Part shown: positions 51,066-64,000 of the stretch, in pieces
How the letters are laid out: each line of letters begins with the position of its first letter
Position numbering within the stretch: position 1 is the first letter of the stretch
Origin: Daphnia carinata
Taxonomy: Eukaryota > Arthropoda > Branchiopoda > Diplostraca > Daphniidae
Reading direction: 5' to 3'
DNA length: 64,000 nt
NCBI RefSeq assembly: GCF_022539665.2
Contig: NC_081331.1
Location: forward strand, 2,266,501-2,330,500
Made by a program: the position numbers and the translations under genes
Notes under the pieces: model-generated
What the model saw: the letters and a program-made list of their open reading frames with translations, nothing else
Told to the model about the DNA's origin: nothing
Database searches by the model: none

Positions 51066-53250
51066 ATGAAGAGCCCTCGTCAGGCCGCCAACGTTACGGG
51101 CGTCCGCAGTTATTATCACGGACGGCACACCTTGGAGCGGATATGTCGCCGGATCGCCGCATCCAACGTAGTCGGCACTTTGACAGCGAGAGTGTCTAAG
51201 AAAAGCCATGGAAGTAGAAGGAGCAGTCAAGGGGCGAGTATTCGCGCTAAATCGTCCGCTAGTTCCGTCCAGCAGGATCATCCGCAAAGTGGAGTTCTCC
51301 AGAAAAGGAGTCATCAACTTTCACAACAGCGGCTGGAACGGGCCAGGTCTCGGAGGAAGGCTAGAGAACGACAACTCCAAAAAGTAGTGGAAAATGTAGA
51401 TATTTTAACTCGATTACTAATTCAATCAATTAAACAAATTTGCGGTGCTTAAAATGTGTGCCAATCTTTACAGGTTTGGGAGAACGACATGTCATCCGGT
51501 TCCGAAGAAGTTTTGAGGAATTCAAACGATTCGTTAAACGCATCATCGATTGCTGAAGAGATCAGCACGGACGACTCTTTCGGTCATATGAATATGAGCG
51601 CACGCAGTCGATCCAAAAAATCCAGCCAGCATGAACATAAATCAGGCTGCTTACCAGTCGGTTACATTCCGCAAGTAAAACAACGTGTTCTCTCTTCGAT
51701 GCGTGAAACAAAATTTTTTTTTTACTAACAGTTTTTTTTTTCTTTCTGGTCAGTTGATATGTTCGGCAATATTATCGTTGGGAAATTTGAATATCGGATT
51801 TATGTTGGCTTATCATAGCCTAGCACCGGTCAACCATCTGCCGACCAATAGTCCCAACTGGCTTGCACCTTGGATTTTGAATCTCTTCAACTTGGGAGGA
51901 TTATTAGGAGCCCTACTTTCTTCTCTCGCTTTGAATAAAGGTGACTATCAATTAAACATTTCTTTTTTAAGAAAAACCTGTTTTCCCTTAATCGTGTCAG
52001 TTCTTTCGTTTAAAAGGTAGAAAAAGGCCGTTGATGGTTACCGTCTTGATTCTAATAGCTTCTTGGTTGATGGTTATTTTATCGCACAACTCGTCAATGA
52101 TCTTCGGCGCCCGTCTTATCGGTAAAAAAAAAAATAAACCGCTAGAAAAAACGGCCTTAGACGTGTAACAAACGAGTTCTGATTTCTAACGACGTAAATT
52201 TCTTTTTCACACACAGGGGGGATCGCTGCGGGAATCATAACGGTGGTCAATCAAGTTTATATAGCCGAACTGGCATCGCCTCGACACCGCGGCAGTCTCG
52301 GTGTTTTGCCCACCTGTTTCGGTCTGGCCGGCACGCTCCTCTGTTTCGGTTTATCTTACAGCGTCTCTTGGCGGAACATTTCCATCGCCGGAGCCGCCAT
52401 GAACGGACCGTATCTCCTTCTGTTGCTCTTCTACCTGCCCGACTCGCCGCGCTGGCTACTGAGACAGGGGAAAATCCCTTCGGCAGCTGCTAGTCTTAAG
52501 CGTCTCGCTTCTCTGGATCAATTGTCTGATATGCGCGATGCTTACGATCTACTGAAATTGAGCGGCCATGACGGTGGCCTACTCAAAAAGCCGTTCATGT
52601 TACCCGTTAGCATCGCTGGAGGGCTCATGTTCTTCAGTCAATTTTCAGGTGTTGATAGCGTGCTGACGTACGCCGCTGATCGATTCCGCGACCATTCTAA
52701 TTTCCCCATCGTCGTGCTTTACGGTGTCCAGCTGATCACGGCGCTCATCTGTTTCGGTACGGTGGACCGCAAAGGTCGCAAATGGCTTTTACTGGTATCT
52801 GCAGCCGCATCGGCCTTGTCCATGCTTTCGTTGGGACTTTACGTCCTGTGCGAGGACATTGGTGTCTTGGGTCAAACGAATTTGCGTTGGATTCCTGTTA
52901 GTTGCGTCATTGTTTATTGCGGTGCTTTCGCATTGGGATTAGGTCCCATACCGTGGCTTATCCTTGGCGAATTGTTGCCCATTAGAAGTCACGGAACAGC
53001 AACAGCCATCACCGCTGGTCTTTTTTGGGGCCCTTCGTTAGTAGTGACAATGAGTTTTGGAGACATGCAAAATGCCATGTACTTGTCAGGCACCTTCTGG
53101 TTTTACACGATTTTCTGTCTCTTTGGCTATCTGTTTGTCCTTTTGGTCGTACCAGATATACGACCAGAGGCGACACTGGAACAGATTCAAATCTTCTTCA
53201 TGGCTAGCGACAAAAGAGAACACGACCAATGGAGTTTCGCTGTCGCCTGA
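51066..53250 (+). CDS. SLC2/Tret1-like facilitative sugar transporter (MFS), 4-5 exons
   Basis: Twelve-TM major-facilitator sugar carrier, closest by motifs to insect trehalose/glucose transporters. Firm exons: 51474-51674, 51754-51940, 52017-52121, 52217-53250, all with GT..AG borders and agreeing phases. From ATG 51489 the protein is 503 residues: GRKRP after TM2 (125-129), PRHRG (181-185), PDSPRWL (234-240), FSQFSGVD (299-306), DRKGRK, GPIPWLILGELLP (402-414), and VPDIRPEATLEQI in place of the usual PETKG tail. An upstream open segment from ATG 51066 joins in phase 0 through a weak donor (GTAGTG at 51384 or GTAGAT at 51396) to 51474, which would add a basic, Ser/Arg-rich cytoplasmic N-terminus (about 618 residues in all with the second donor). 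Whether 51066 or 51489 is the start is open. The substrate is inferred from family only. Confidence 0.9.
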
Positions 53251-55772
53251 AGCAAGCGCGACATACACCAGTTTCTCTTTTAAATTTAGAATGAAGAACG
53301 CCCTTTAAATTGCAGCTGTTCTACAACAGACATTAAAAAAAGAAAATCATAATCAAGTGAAACAAAAAAAAAAACAGTGGGATATCCCGGAAGACGACAA
53401 TCTACACCTGCTTGTACATATACCAGTATATCTATATTTTTAACGCATAAAACAAGATCCCCCATCAGTCTATGTACCTCAATGTAATCCCTCCTAAAAC
53501 AAAACAAAAAATTCTTTACATTGTATGATCGTAAAAGAGTTGTGCCAGATGTCGACCTGTGTAACGCGGGCGTTGTTCCAACGAAAGATTTACCTAATGT
53601 TCAATTATTTATGGCAGTACCATAAAAGAAACAAACTCTGGTTTGGTACAGTGACTTTCTCATTTTCCCGGAGACAATTTTTTGATGTTGTTGAGCAACT
53701 CTCGGCTTAGATTGTACAGCAGGTCTATTAAACATCAGCGCTTATTGGAGACATTCCATTTCTCTGCCTATTAAAAAAAAACGAAAAGAAAGAAGAGAGA
53801 GACGAATAGATAAGACGATATCAGCATGCGAGCACGGTCCATTATTGGTTGTGTCGGATTGTCTACTGTCTGGACGAGCCGTCGCACTTTACATCATCGA
53901 TCCTGGGCACTGAAAAGATCGAGCTTTAGGATCGTGCCATATTCGGTGTTCATTTTAGCTTGTCTGCTCATTTCCAAAAAGACTTAGCGCAGCTATAAAG
54001 AAAAAGTTTCCAAGTTTGTCGACTCGGTGACAATCGGTCGACACAAGTCAGACGACTGTCGTGAAAGAAAAAAAAACTGATATAAAAAATGCGCAGCTCA
54101 CGACGAAACGAATTACAAATCAGGTAGGGAAAATGAATAGGAGACAAGAAAAAATAGATGGCATGTCTGTTGAGGTGGTCGCATAAATTGTCGCGATCGT
54201 ATAAGTCAGAGACGCGGGGCACAATCGTTACCATCCCGATTTTATTTTCACCTCCTCACTGTTTTCTTCAATGCCATGGCGACACAGACACACACAAAAA
54301 AAGGATATATATATATATACCTGGAAACTTGTTGGGTGCCATCTTTTCAGTCACGAAACTCATGTTCGCCATCGAAAAGTAATCGACGTCAATAGGAAGC
54401 TTATTTGTTACGAGTGTCATTAACTCGATGGTTTAAACGACATTTCACGCGCTCGAGCAAGAATAATTATTACGCTTGAAAAAAGGAAAGAATTATGGTA
54501 CATTTTCAAAGAAAAAACCTCAATAAAAAGAAGAACGATCATCATAAAGACGTTTGTTATTATCAGTCAAGAGAAATGTTAAGATGATAGAAACCCTCGT
54601 CCGGATGTCGAACGCATATTCAAAGAATGTCATTTTACAGAGTGAGCTGTTTCATTTTGGACACTGATGGACGAGCTAGACATTCCCGAATACATTTCGG
54701 TGGACGGGCAGGACGCAACGAGCTTTTCGTGCCGGATTGAATTCAAGAAAAAGAGAAAAGACACAAGCGTTGTTCGTTCACCCGTGTAGCAAAAGGGGGG
54801 AAATCCAAACGTGTGAGATCCATTCTTATTATATTCTGTCGACGTAGACGTGTGCATGCGTGCGAGTGCCAGTCAAGTTGGCCAGCTTTTTTTTTTTCCG
54901 AAATATAGGCCTACTTTCAGTATTTCAGGTTCAGCTGTTTTCTCCTTTTTTTTTAAATGCAGGGCACTAAAAATAAAGAACCCAGCCAAGTTTTCGTTTT
55001 TTTTTTCTCGAGCTACTGTCCATATAGAAAGGGAAATGAAGTGGCCCTTCTAGGCCACACTTGATTTTTCGAGATATGATTCGGCGAGAACGGCCCTATA
55101 TGGGATGGACCTCCGATATATAAAAAAAAAAAATATGTACATATAGATGGAGGCCATCAATTTATAGGATCACGACTAAGCAATCGTAGCGTGTTCTTGC
55201 ATCAGGTGCGAAAATTGCAGTTCATTTCCCAACCCAAAATAGGTGCGTTGGCTCAAGAGGAAAACGAAGTGGATACAGGCTGGCTCGTTGGAATGTTCCT
55301 AAACTTAACGGAATAAGATTGTGTTTCAAAATATAACCTCAAAAATAAGATGGATATTCCACATAGGTATAGTTCAATATTTGATTGCCCTCCGCCGTAA
55401 AAGGGAAAGATACGGTGCGAGGCAATACATCTTTGCGTGCGCCGTTGTCAGATGGTAAAAAGCTTTAGGAAATCTTATATTCAACAGGGATGTATAGGGG
55501 GAGTGAAAACGAAAACCTCTATGGTACGTAGGGGGTAGCGATGGGAAAAAAAAAAAAAACAACTCGAGACTCGAACGGGGAAGAAAAACGAGACGGTCTG
55601 GCACGCGCTTCAATGGGGAATCCAGTCGTGTGTCTCACTTGCTACGGTCGACTTGTAGAGTCGGTCGCAGAAGTATGACCACATGAAAAAGGTCTTTGTT
55701 ACAGTTTGTATATGTTAGAACATCATCAAAAGTTTAGGGTATCAATCAACGAGCTTCATATCGAGCGGAGAA
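53251..55772. other. Intergenic: 3' flank of the sugar transporter and upstream of the next exon
   Basis: No gene seen. The 3' UTR of the sugar transporter presumably occupies the first few hundred bases, but no unambiguous polyadenylation signal could be assigned. The rest is AT-rich, with homopolymers and an (AT)n stretch near 54306-54319. Confidence 0.4.
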
Positions 55773-56170
55773 ATGCCAAAAATCATTTCTCTGATATTGC
55801 TGGCCACAGCTGGAACGGTGTTGATGAGTGAATTGAAGTGGATGACTGGCACAACAACACAAGTGACGAAAAGAAGCGGAACTGTGACGGATTTAGCCAG
55901 CATCTACGACAAGGCGACTAAACATCATCCAGCGATTGGCAACAAACGTCGCCATCACACTGGCCGGCTTCATGCCAACGGATGGACCACTCGGTCCGCG
56001 GCGGATCAACATCCGGTAGACACTGCGTTTCTTTCATCTTCGACGCCATCGAGTGTAGCAACTGAACAAGAAGTAGACCATATTTTTCATCACCAGAGAA
56101 ACAATAAACACGATGCCAACGTCACGGCTTCAGCGCAACCACAACAAACAACGCCACATCCTTATAACGG
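55773..56170 (+). CDS. First coding exon of an unrecognised secreted protein
   Basis: ATG at 55773 (GAGAAATG context) opens a frame with a likely signal peptide (MPKIISLILLATAGTVL), then a polar Ser/Thr/His-rich region with dibasic sites (NKRRHH at about 61) and an NVT N-glycosylation sequon near residue 115. A donor GTAAAA follows at 56171, leaving 132 codons plus two bases (phase 2); without splicing the frame ends at TAA 56172-56174. No domain is recognisable and no following exon was found before 63 kb. It may be the start of a secreted ligand or matrix protein continuing beyond the window; chance cannot be excluded. Confidence 0.45.
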
Positions 56171-59100
56171 GTAAAAAGCTCTACATTTCTTTTGATTAAC
56201 TTAAGTATTTTTACATGCGATATATCCGATCTATTTTTTTTTTGGGGATCGCTAAACGAACGAAATTAATTCATTGGAATTAAGTTAAAGGACTCGCTCA
56301 ACAAGCAAATCGTTCCAGTGTGTGTGCGCGCATAAACCTATAGCCGCTTGAACACAGAGAATCAGGTTTTAGAAAAATCGGGAGAACAATAAAAACACGA
56401 CAAAAATGCAAAACGTCATGTTGAACCATTTCTTTTTCTTGATCTGTATAAGGTTATAAGTCCTGTTGGACAAGTCACAGCCCCTCCCTTTTTTTGTTTT
56501 CTCACTCATTCTGTCTCTTTTTTTAATCTTTCCTTTCGTTTCTAATTCCCGAGATAGAAATAATAATGAGACCACCTGTGCAGAAGTGAGGGCTCGTAAT
56601 CCTAGCAGCGAAACAACAAAGCCCATCGTCCAGAAAATAAATAATCATAAATGGGAAAGAGAAAACCCAAAACCAAATTTGAATAAAAGCTTTTTTTCCC
56701 CTTTGTTTCGTCTCCTTTCAAGCAGCTTCGCTTTTGTTTGCTATAGAGAAGGATAAAAAAATAAAATAAAAAAGAATTTCTTGTGTGTTGTGCGTGAACG
56801 ATTGACTGACTCTGGGTGGGATTGAGGAAAAAGAAACAGAAAAAAAAAAAAAAAGAAAACCGGCTGGTCGATGACGGCATGGACAAGTTTGAAAGGATGA
56901 AGTCTCCAGACTTGTATGCGCTGCTATACAGCTCATTAAGAGTCGAGCCCTTGATAAAGCTGCTACTTCTACAAGCAATACAAGCTCAATGTATCTCTTT
57001 CCTCCTGTTTTTATACTTGTTGTTTTTTATCGTGTTGCCCTTCTGTTTTCCGAGTCTCTCTTTTTGGCCATGGAGGAAAATGTTGTCTTGGTCGTTTTGG
57101 GAATCGTCTTTCTGCATATACTTGCGCTCGGTTCTCTTATTAACAATGTCGGCAGGGTAATTCATAAAAGCTCACGAGGCGTGTTGCATAACGTCACGAT
57201 AGAAAAACAAGGGCGTTCATTTTTGGGCAAAACTTTTCATACGGTAACGGAGGGGCAACGTGATCGAGTCGATCATTAGCGCCCAAACAAAAAACCGTTG
57301 TTTGTTTTTCTTATCTTCAGCAAAAGGTTTGTCTTCTTCTTTTGAGGGCGAGAAGAATCGTCTTCCTGTTTATGGTTGGCATCTTTCTTCATGTCGACTC
57401 TTTGGGCACCACCCGCAGTGCCTTTCCAAGGATTCTTCCAAGTTGGATTCACTCAAAAATCCATCCGTCAAATCTATTTCCAGTAGTTGTTACAACATAA
57501 CAACCCAAACGGCCTCCCCGACGATCACATCCACAAACAAGGCAGAATTTTTTTTTTTCTTTTTTCTTTTTTGATTGTCGAAAAAGAATTTTAAAAACTT
57601 TAATTTACTTCCCTTTTTTTTTTCAAACTATCATATTACCACCGCTCATCTTCAAAAGTATCAAATCACCCTCCCCAAAAAAAGGAATTGAAAAATGTAA
57701 GGGGATCGAGTGTTGGGGGTCACAAAAACTTTGTAGCGGAAGAAATCCGTTTAGGAATTGCGGCGACCCTTTAATATCCGTCATTGACGGAGAAACTCAA
57801 CTGCAGGCCACATATTTTATGTTTTTTAGAGACTTGTACGTCATCTCTATGGAGGATGACGCTACGGCCGACTAGCATTTTTTGTATAAACATCCAATTT
57901 AGAATTTTTTTTTTTTTTTTTTTTTTTTTTTTCTAAATAAGAAAAGAGACGAATCATTCGGCTAACGTGCGCCGACAAAAGTCTTTGCCAGCCAAAGAGA
58001 GCAGAAAACAAAAGAGAAACAAAAAGGGGAAACAACCACACAGTTGATGATTTAAAGATTGTTGATGATGTCCTTATACATCGTTTCAAAACGAATTTAC
58101 GGCTCTCTATTTTTTTTTTAAGGCTTTTGGCGATCGCGGCCGTAACTCACTTTAGGGGGATCTTTTATTTATTTAGATTTTTTTATGATATTTTCTTTTT
58201 GCTGGACAAGATTTTTTTTTTTTTTTTTTTGATGCCCCCTTTATGTTGAACTTATACATAACTGTGGACAAAACTGATTTGAATAGGATGATGGGAATCA
58301 CCTGTTTAGGTGGTGGGCAATGACGCAAAAATTCCGGATTGAAATCAGCAGAAAATATTTAAGATTTAGATCAGCAAAAAAAAAAAAAAAAACTTTGCCA
58401 AAAATCTGTTGGGATTTTTTCTCCGAAGAAGAAATCGTAAAAATCAATATGAAATGGGCACACGAGAAAAAAAAAAAAAAAAAAAGGGGGGAAGAAAAGA
58501 ATCATGTCCATAAACAAAGGAGCAACGAAAACTATGGCCGTCAGCCAATTCGGTGTTGTATTTGGTAAAAATGGGCGCGACGCAGGTTGTAACCAGCAAA
58601 AAGGAACGCGGTTCACGCGGTCCAAACCGACAGAAAAGGGAGGGCAATATTTCATAATGACAACAATCCGTTCGTACCAACGTCGACATCAATTGATTAT
58701 CTAGCATTGCAATAGTGATGCCTTTTGATTGAAATCCAGCGAATGTGTGTCCCGCATGTCCACCACCCATTTTAAAGTTGGAAGGCCTTTTTTCCGCTAT
58801 CTTTGCAGTACACACAATAGGTTTACATACCAAGGAATATATTAAATCGATGGTGATTGATTGGGCGTCATAAAATGCAGCACATCAACAACCGCAATAC
58901 CAGCACATAAAAACGAGGAGGACATGACCATCCTATTTTTGTTGTTGTTCGCGGCGTGTTTAAAAAGTGGACACTTTTTTTTTTTTTTTTTTTTGCACTC
59001 GACTCAACTTTCCCGTTGTCTTTTATAACACGTTGTTCGGCTAGCCGAAATTCACGGATTGGCTTATCTGAAAGAAAACTGGGAGTTCAAAGAATTTTTT

Positions 59101-60091
59101 TCGAAAAGTTTAGGTTATTGACGCAAAATGACAGACTTCCGCAATCCGGATAAACGCCAGCGCTGTCCTCTCCTCAGAAAATTCTTTCGTTTGCTTTTTT
59201 TTTTTTACGAAATCGGATTCACTTCGATTAGTTTTATGATGGGGAAATCGAACCGTGATTAAATCTACTCACAGACAGAGAAAAGAAGAATCGTCTGCGT
59301 GAAATTCTTTTTTTCTCGTGTAAAAAACTGTGTGCTGCATAAAAATATATGACACAATCCAAAATGCGACCTGGCCATTGTTACCGGCTCTTATTTTGGC
59401 GGTCGTTTTTGTCGAGCCATAGATACAGGTGAAAATACCAGCGGCCGTCCAAGAATCTAAACATTCAAGTCCCATCCATCACTTTGTCTTCGTTTTCTTT
59501 TCTCGTATTCTTCGAGCGCCACGCAAAGAAAAGCCCTCTCTCTTTTAGTTTTTTTTTCCCTTTTCTGTTCAATTTCGCATGTGTATAAACAGGTGATATC
59601 GTCATTGAGAATCGCTCGAGTTTTTTTTTTTTTTAATGCGAAGGAATTTTCTTGCATATTTTGAACGATAATTGGTAAATGACTTCATGACCACATAGAC
59701 CCTCCGGGCCGACGTATACGCAAATTCCCGTTATTCGGTTGCTGGATCATTGTGATTCGTCTTCTTCTGAAGATGATCAAGAAAAACAAGAGACGACGAA
59801 ACGAAAAAAAAAAAAGTATATATAAATCAAGATGTTATTAGTAGCAGAAGCCGCCATGAATACCATAGCAACCATCCAATAGTATACACGGCAGGTGGTG
59901 TCGGGTTGTAATAGTCGACCGTGAATAAATCACACCATGTTTCCCTGTTTTTCTCGTGAAACCTACACGTGGCGATTGGTCGTGAATGGCATCTAACGAG
60001 AAAAATAACAATAGCCAAACGCGCGTCCGATTGCGTTTTCTCGCTCGTATCGGCCGCGGGAAAAAAGAAACACGACAAGATACGACGAATA

Positions 60092-60136
<45 letters not shown>

Positions 60137-63100
60137 TTATGGGCTTGTACCATGCGACATTGCGTGTGATTTAGAACGTCAGTCAAAGAAAAAGATCTTT
60201 TTCGTGTTTTCGAATAGAGAATATCATTTTTTCTTTTTACCTGTCCGGCTGCGTTAAAATCTTGTGGCCTTAGTTGACACAAGGCACTAGACGTAATGCC
60301 CTCGTCTTTCGACGGCAAATGTGACCACTACACCGTTTTTCCGAAGATAACTCGCATTTGACATAAATATAAACGAAGTTGCCCCTGCTGGTGCCAACGC
60401 ATCGGGTGGTCGCTATTTTTGGTTGCGGTCGTAATCTAACGAGCAAAATACAGTAGATGACATTTTTCGGGGTTTTTATTGAATTGTGACGGCAATAAAT
60501 TCTAGGGAAACAGGGTTTAAATATTACGCTAAAAGCCACACCCCGAAAGAGTTCAGTAGACGGTGAGAAAAGAAAAAGGCTTGGTCAAAATCTTGATGTT
60601 TCCTCTATTCCAACAAACGCCACAAGGTAATCAGATACAAAGTGATGGGTGCAGCAAACGGCAGCAACTGGTCATTTGACGGGCAAAAGAGGAAGAAGAA
60701 TTGATTTGACACTGGTTTGTTTAGGAAAACGAAAAATAACATTCTTTTTCTTTGAATGATAACCATAGTTCTTTTCGAAAAAATTCTTAACAGCCGCTGG
60801 TCGTAAAGTAAAATCAACTCTTTTCTCTCTTGACTAAAGAAAAACTTATTTTGCCTCTAGTATATTTTAGTTTTTTTTTTTTTTCGTTTTTAACGAGCAG
60901 ACGCCGTCTTCCGAAGAGACATTTTATAGACGTTCAACGATGACCACAGAAAGTCATAGTCGTCAAATTGAGTTAGTGTTGAACGAGACAATGACTTGGG
61001 CCATTAAAAATTATGAAACGAGAAAGGAAAGAAAAAGTTCCAGATCGTTAAAAAAATAGAACTAGAAAAGCCAAAAAAAAAAAAAAAGGAGAAAGAAAAA
61101 TAACATTACGCCGCATAGTCGTACAAAAAGCTAATAAATCTACATATACACAGTACACCTTTTCCCTATGCAGATACACTTCGGTCGGGGAATTTCAAAA
61201 AAAAAAAAAAAAAAAAGGCCATATGTGGTTAATTAAATATACTTGAAAAGCCTGAGGGGATTATACCGTCAGCTGGAAATGGAACAATAGCAAACAACAC
61301 GGACACGCTTCATTACAATAAAGCAAAAAGAAAACAATACGCTAGGACAGCATTTCTCAAAAAAAAAAAAAAAAAGCCAATAGATCGTAAAAAGAGCGAC
61401 CGTCTCAATTCGATTGCTTTTTCAAAGAGATGATGACTCGATTGATTAAGTAGTCGTGACAAGCGAACGAGATCCAGGTCATCGTACCCCCCGTTTTTGA
61501 TTACCCCACCGTGGGCAGACTAAGCAACGACATTTCGAAATGAACACAACATCCCCCGAAACTACGAAAGAAAGCGAATAACAAATAACACGAAGCGATG
61601 ATGAAGAGGAGAAAAACAAAGAAAAGCAACAAGCAGAAAATGATAAGCGCCCTATTATTTCCTTTTGATTAACTGTTCAATAGCTGTTGATGCGTGCAAT
61701 AGAAGCAGACAAGCCGAAGAATAAAAGTGAAAGAGACGCAATGTTGACTCTGATGGGATATGGTACCGTATGCACAGCCTTGAACAAATCCATTAAAAAA
61801 GCCTTGATTCGATCTGATGCCCATCCGTCAAGGATTGCACGCGAACGGCTGACGGCCACCACTCATCGGCACTTTTATCCCTTTCTCCTTTCCACCAGTT
61901 TCAACTTTGTCAGTCGACTATCGTCAGTAGTAATGCATATATACATTAGAAATGCTCTTTTCTCTCCCCCCCCCCCTCCCAAACACATTATGTATATCAA
62001 ACATGTATTGTATAACCAACACCTGTGTGCTCGTCTATCAATCCGAAATCAATCGTCTCAGCCCCGGAATACAAATTCGTGGGAGCCGACCAGTCATGCG
62101 CCCAGCTGCTCTCGCACAAGGCCGCTATAAGAAAAAATTGCAAAACAAAAGAAGAAAGATTCCTTTTTTTTCCAGCCCGCCGGACATGTATGCTTAATGG
62201 AAGCAACTGAGGGAATACCAACATACATTTCCCGACTGCGTTTTCTTTTGTTGTTCAAGGTGGTCACATAACAAAAAACAAGTCACTACTACTACATGTG
62301 CTGCCGCTGGAACCGCAAACTCATGTATGCAACATTTGTTTTTTCATTAAATCTTTGGCATCGATGGACGTGTGGGAGTAAGGATGACGACCGAAGAGAA
62401 AGAATGAACGAACGGACGCAACGAAAGACAGAGAATGCCCTGAGTGGAAAGCGAAAATAGCGGCTCTCTGCGCAAGATCATTCTCGTGCAAAGCACGGCG
62501 CAACATTGACGGCACGTCGTGAATCAAACCGTAGCTCCGGGAGACTTGCGCCCAAAGAATCAAGGACATACATGCTTTTTTTTCTAGCTCTTTCTCTGTA
62601 TCCCGCCATTCCATATTCAAACTATTTTTTTTTTTTTATATCGCAAGGCTTGGCATCATTAAATGAATGACAATCAACATCCGGAAAACGGGGAATCTCG
62701 GTTCCGGGATAGAGAAAAACAAATCACGAAGGGCAAAACGCTGTTGATAAAGCGTAGTAAAGTAACCACTATATAGTATTTAGTCGTTGTACTATTAGTA
62801 GGTAAGGTAGTCAAAAGTGCAGTAGAAAGCAGGCCAAGACCCGAGCGCTTCCTTTCTGCTGGCGGGGAACGCGTTCACTCGCGCACCGTCTGCCCGTTCA
62901 CAAGTGGCAATATGGTGGGCATGTTGGCTGGCTGCTTGTTTCAGTGCTCGTTCGTCTTAGTCAAGACAAACAGCCTTTTTGCTGGCTTGTGCAAAAGATT
63001 GTATCGCTCGCGTTTCTAGTACCATCATCAATGCCATGTCTTTTTGACAATCCGGGGCAGTGCGGTAGCAGCCGGAACTGAAACGCTCGATCCGGCCGCT

Positions 63101-63198
63101 AACTGACTAATTCATCCTTTTTTTTTCGGATTTCTTTCTTTCTTCTTTTTTTGCGCCAATTTTACAAAAAAAAAAAAAATAATAATAATAATAAAGAA
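56171..63198. other. Gene-free stretch, possibly a long intron
   Basis: No exon with domain homology or paired splice sites was recognised. It contains long T and A runs (57905-57932, about 58211-58230, 58977-58994, 60095-60131, 61198-61216) and general AT-rich sequence. If the flanking exons belong to one transcription unit, this is intron. Confidence 0.4.
60095..60131. repeat. 37-base poly(A) run
   Basis: Uninterrupted adenines on the plus strand. No element boundary or target-site duplication is obvious beside it, so it is scored as a simple homopolymer rather than a retrotransposon tail. Confidence 0.9.
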
Positions 63199-63539
63199 AT
63201 GTGCTCAAGTGTAGTGAAACGATCACTAGTGATTTTAATCATCCAGTGCTGCTGGTGTTTGACTCGCATCGTTGTCGACAGCAGTCGGGTAGGATTGACG
63301 GAAAATGAAAAGCAATCTGCCTTCGAGCAGTTGTTGGGTAAAACTGGCCGGTTAAGAATGTCAGGATCGTCTCAGACGTTACTCGAATCAACAACGACGT
63401 TACCTCCGACCATCATGTCGATTGCCATGCCGATCATGTTGAGTGATGAAGAGGCCAAAAGGCACGATCGGCGGCATGCTATCCACCATCAAAAGAAAAA
63501 CAACAAAAAGGATCATTCCAAACGTCAACATCATGCTGG
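63199..63539 (+). CDS. First coding exon of an unrecognised secreted protein (continues beyond the window)
   Basis: ATG at 63199 follows an (AAT)n stretch. The frame starts with a signal-peptide-like segment (VKRSLVILIIQCCWCLTRIV, about residues 6-25), then a polar region, and ends in a basic His/Lys-rich part (KRHDRRHAIHHQKKNNKK) with several dibasic, furin-like sites. A donor GTATTA at 63540 would end the exon after 113 codons plus two bases (phase 2); reading on gives a stop at about 63606. The pattern resembles a secreted precursor or prodomain, but I do not recognise the family. It shares phase and a HHQ..NNK..-type tail with the exon at 55773. Confidence 0.45.
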
Positions 63540-64000
63540 GTATTATACTTTTCAGTTCCATCTTGGAGAAAAAAAAACCCCCACTTTTATCGATTTGTGT
63601 TCATAAAGAATCTCGTGAAAATCGTTACGCTCTTCGCGTAATGACCCACTTGTGTAAGGAAAGCAAACGTCTTTTTAAAGGGATAGTGTAGTGTTCGTTT
63701 TTTTTTTCACTCGGTTGATGGGCAAAACGAGGCGGGAATTATTATCTCAACAAGAGCCGACACCCCATCATTAGCTCTAGTGATGAAGAATTGTTTTGAT
63801 TAGACATGCCACTGTGGGGGCAAAACCTGCAAACTTCATTTGTAGGCAACACCTGTTATTCTTTTCCCAACAAAACCGAAAGTTACGGAAATGAACAACA
63901 ACAAATGGTTGACAGGAAAAAGACCCTTAAATAAGAACGGAAACGGCTGGAGCGTGTCGCCAGTTCTAGCAGTCTGGGCTCGAATTTCCATGACTGCACT
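63540..64000. other. Non-coding end of window, presumably intron
   Basis: Nothing recognisable after the proposed donor at 63540. No further exon or RNA gene was seen up to the window end. Confidence 0.35.

Noticed and set aside
59827-60318. 163-codon minus-strand open frame
   Set aside because: Spans the 37-base poly(A) run as poly-Phe; chance opening.
1-64000. CRISPR arrays, bacterial operons or phage
   Set aside because: Spliced genes throughout and no spaced direct repeats of CRISPR type; the repeats seen are microsatellites and eukaryotic transposon remnants.

Overview
The window looks like nuclear DNA of an arthropod, most likely a branchiopod crustacean such as Daphnia. This rests on spliceosomal introns of about 60-160 bp with GT..AG ends, an arthropod-type Sp6-9 zinc-finger gene, animal SLCO and SLC2-type transporters, and AT-rich intergenic DNA full of A/T homopolymers. 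The species assignment is inference.

Layout. Positions 1-3755 hold the 3' part of an Sp8/Sp9-type transcription factor; its short first coding exon was not found. From 3756 to about 34.2 kb lies some 30 kb with no convincing gene: homopolymers, microsatellites and one weak exon-like segment near 12.4 kb. This may be regulatory territory of the Sp gene, but nothing in the sequence proves it. From 34.2 to 44.4 kb is a transposon graveyard. AT-rich, partly palindromic elements carry repeated GTCGGGCTTA motifs, and a 5-kb giant palindrome (39131-44145) is inserted into one of them.

The palindrome has two arms of about 2.3-2.5 kb. Each arm carries the same intron-containing coiled-coil ORF (open on the left, broken on the right) and a GC-rich non-coding island. 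Three tRNA-like sequences sit around the centre.

The gene-dense part is 44.7-53.3 kb: a single-exon DHHC palmitoyltransferase (+), a 13-exon SLCO/OATP organic anion transporter (-) ending tail-to-tail 67 bp away, then 2.4 kb upstream a divergently transcribed SLC2/Tret1-like sugar transporter (+, 4-5 exons). From 53.3 kb to the end there are only two signal-peptide-bearing first exons (55773 and 63199). Both end in phase-2 donors, so they may be alternative starts of one secreted protein whose remaining exons lie beyond the window, or two separate genes.

The genes do not form an obvious pathway. The two transporters and the palmitoyltransferase are independent membrane proteins, and the Sp gene is a developmental regulator. 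The most unusual structure is the giant palindrome.
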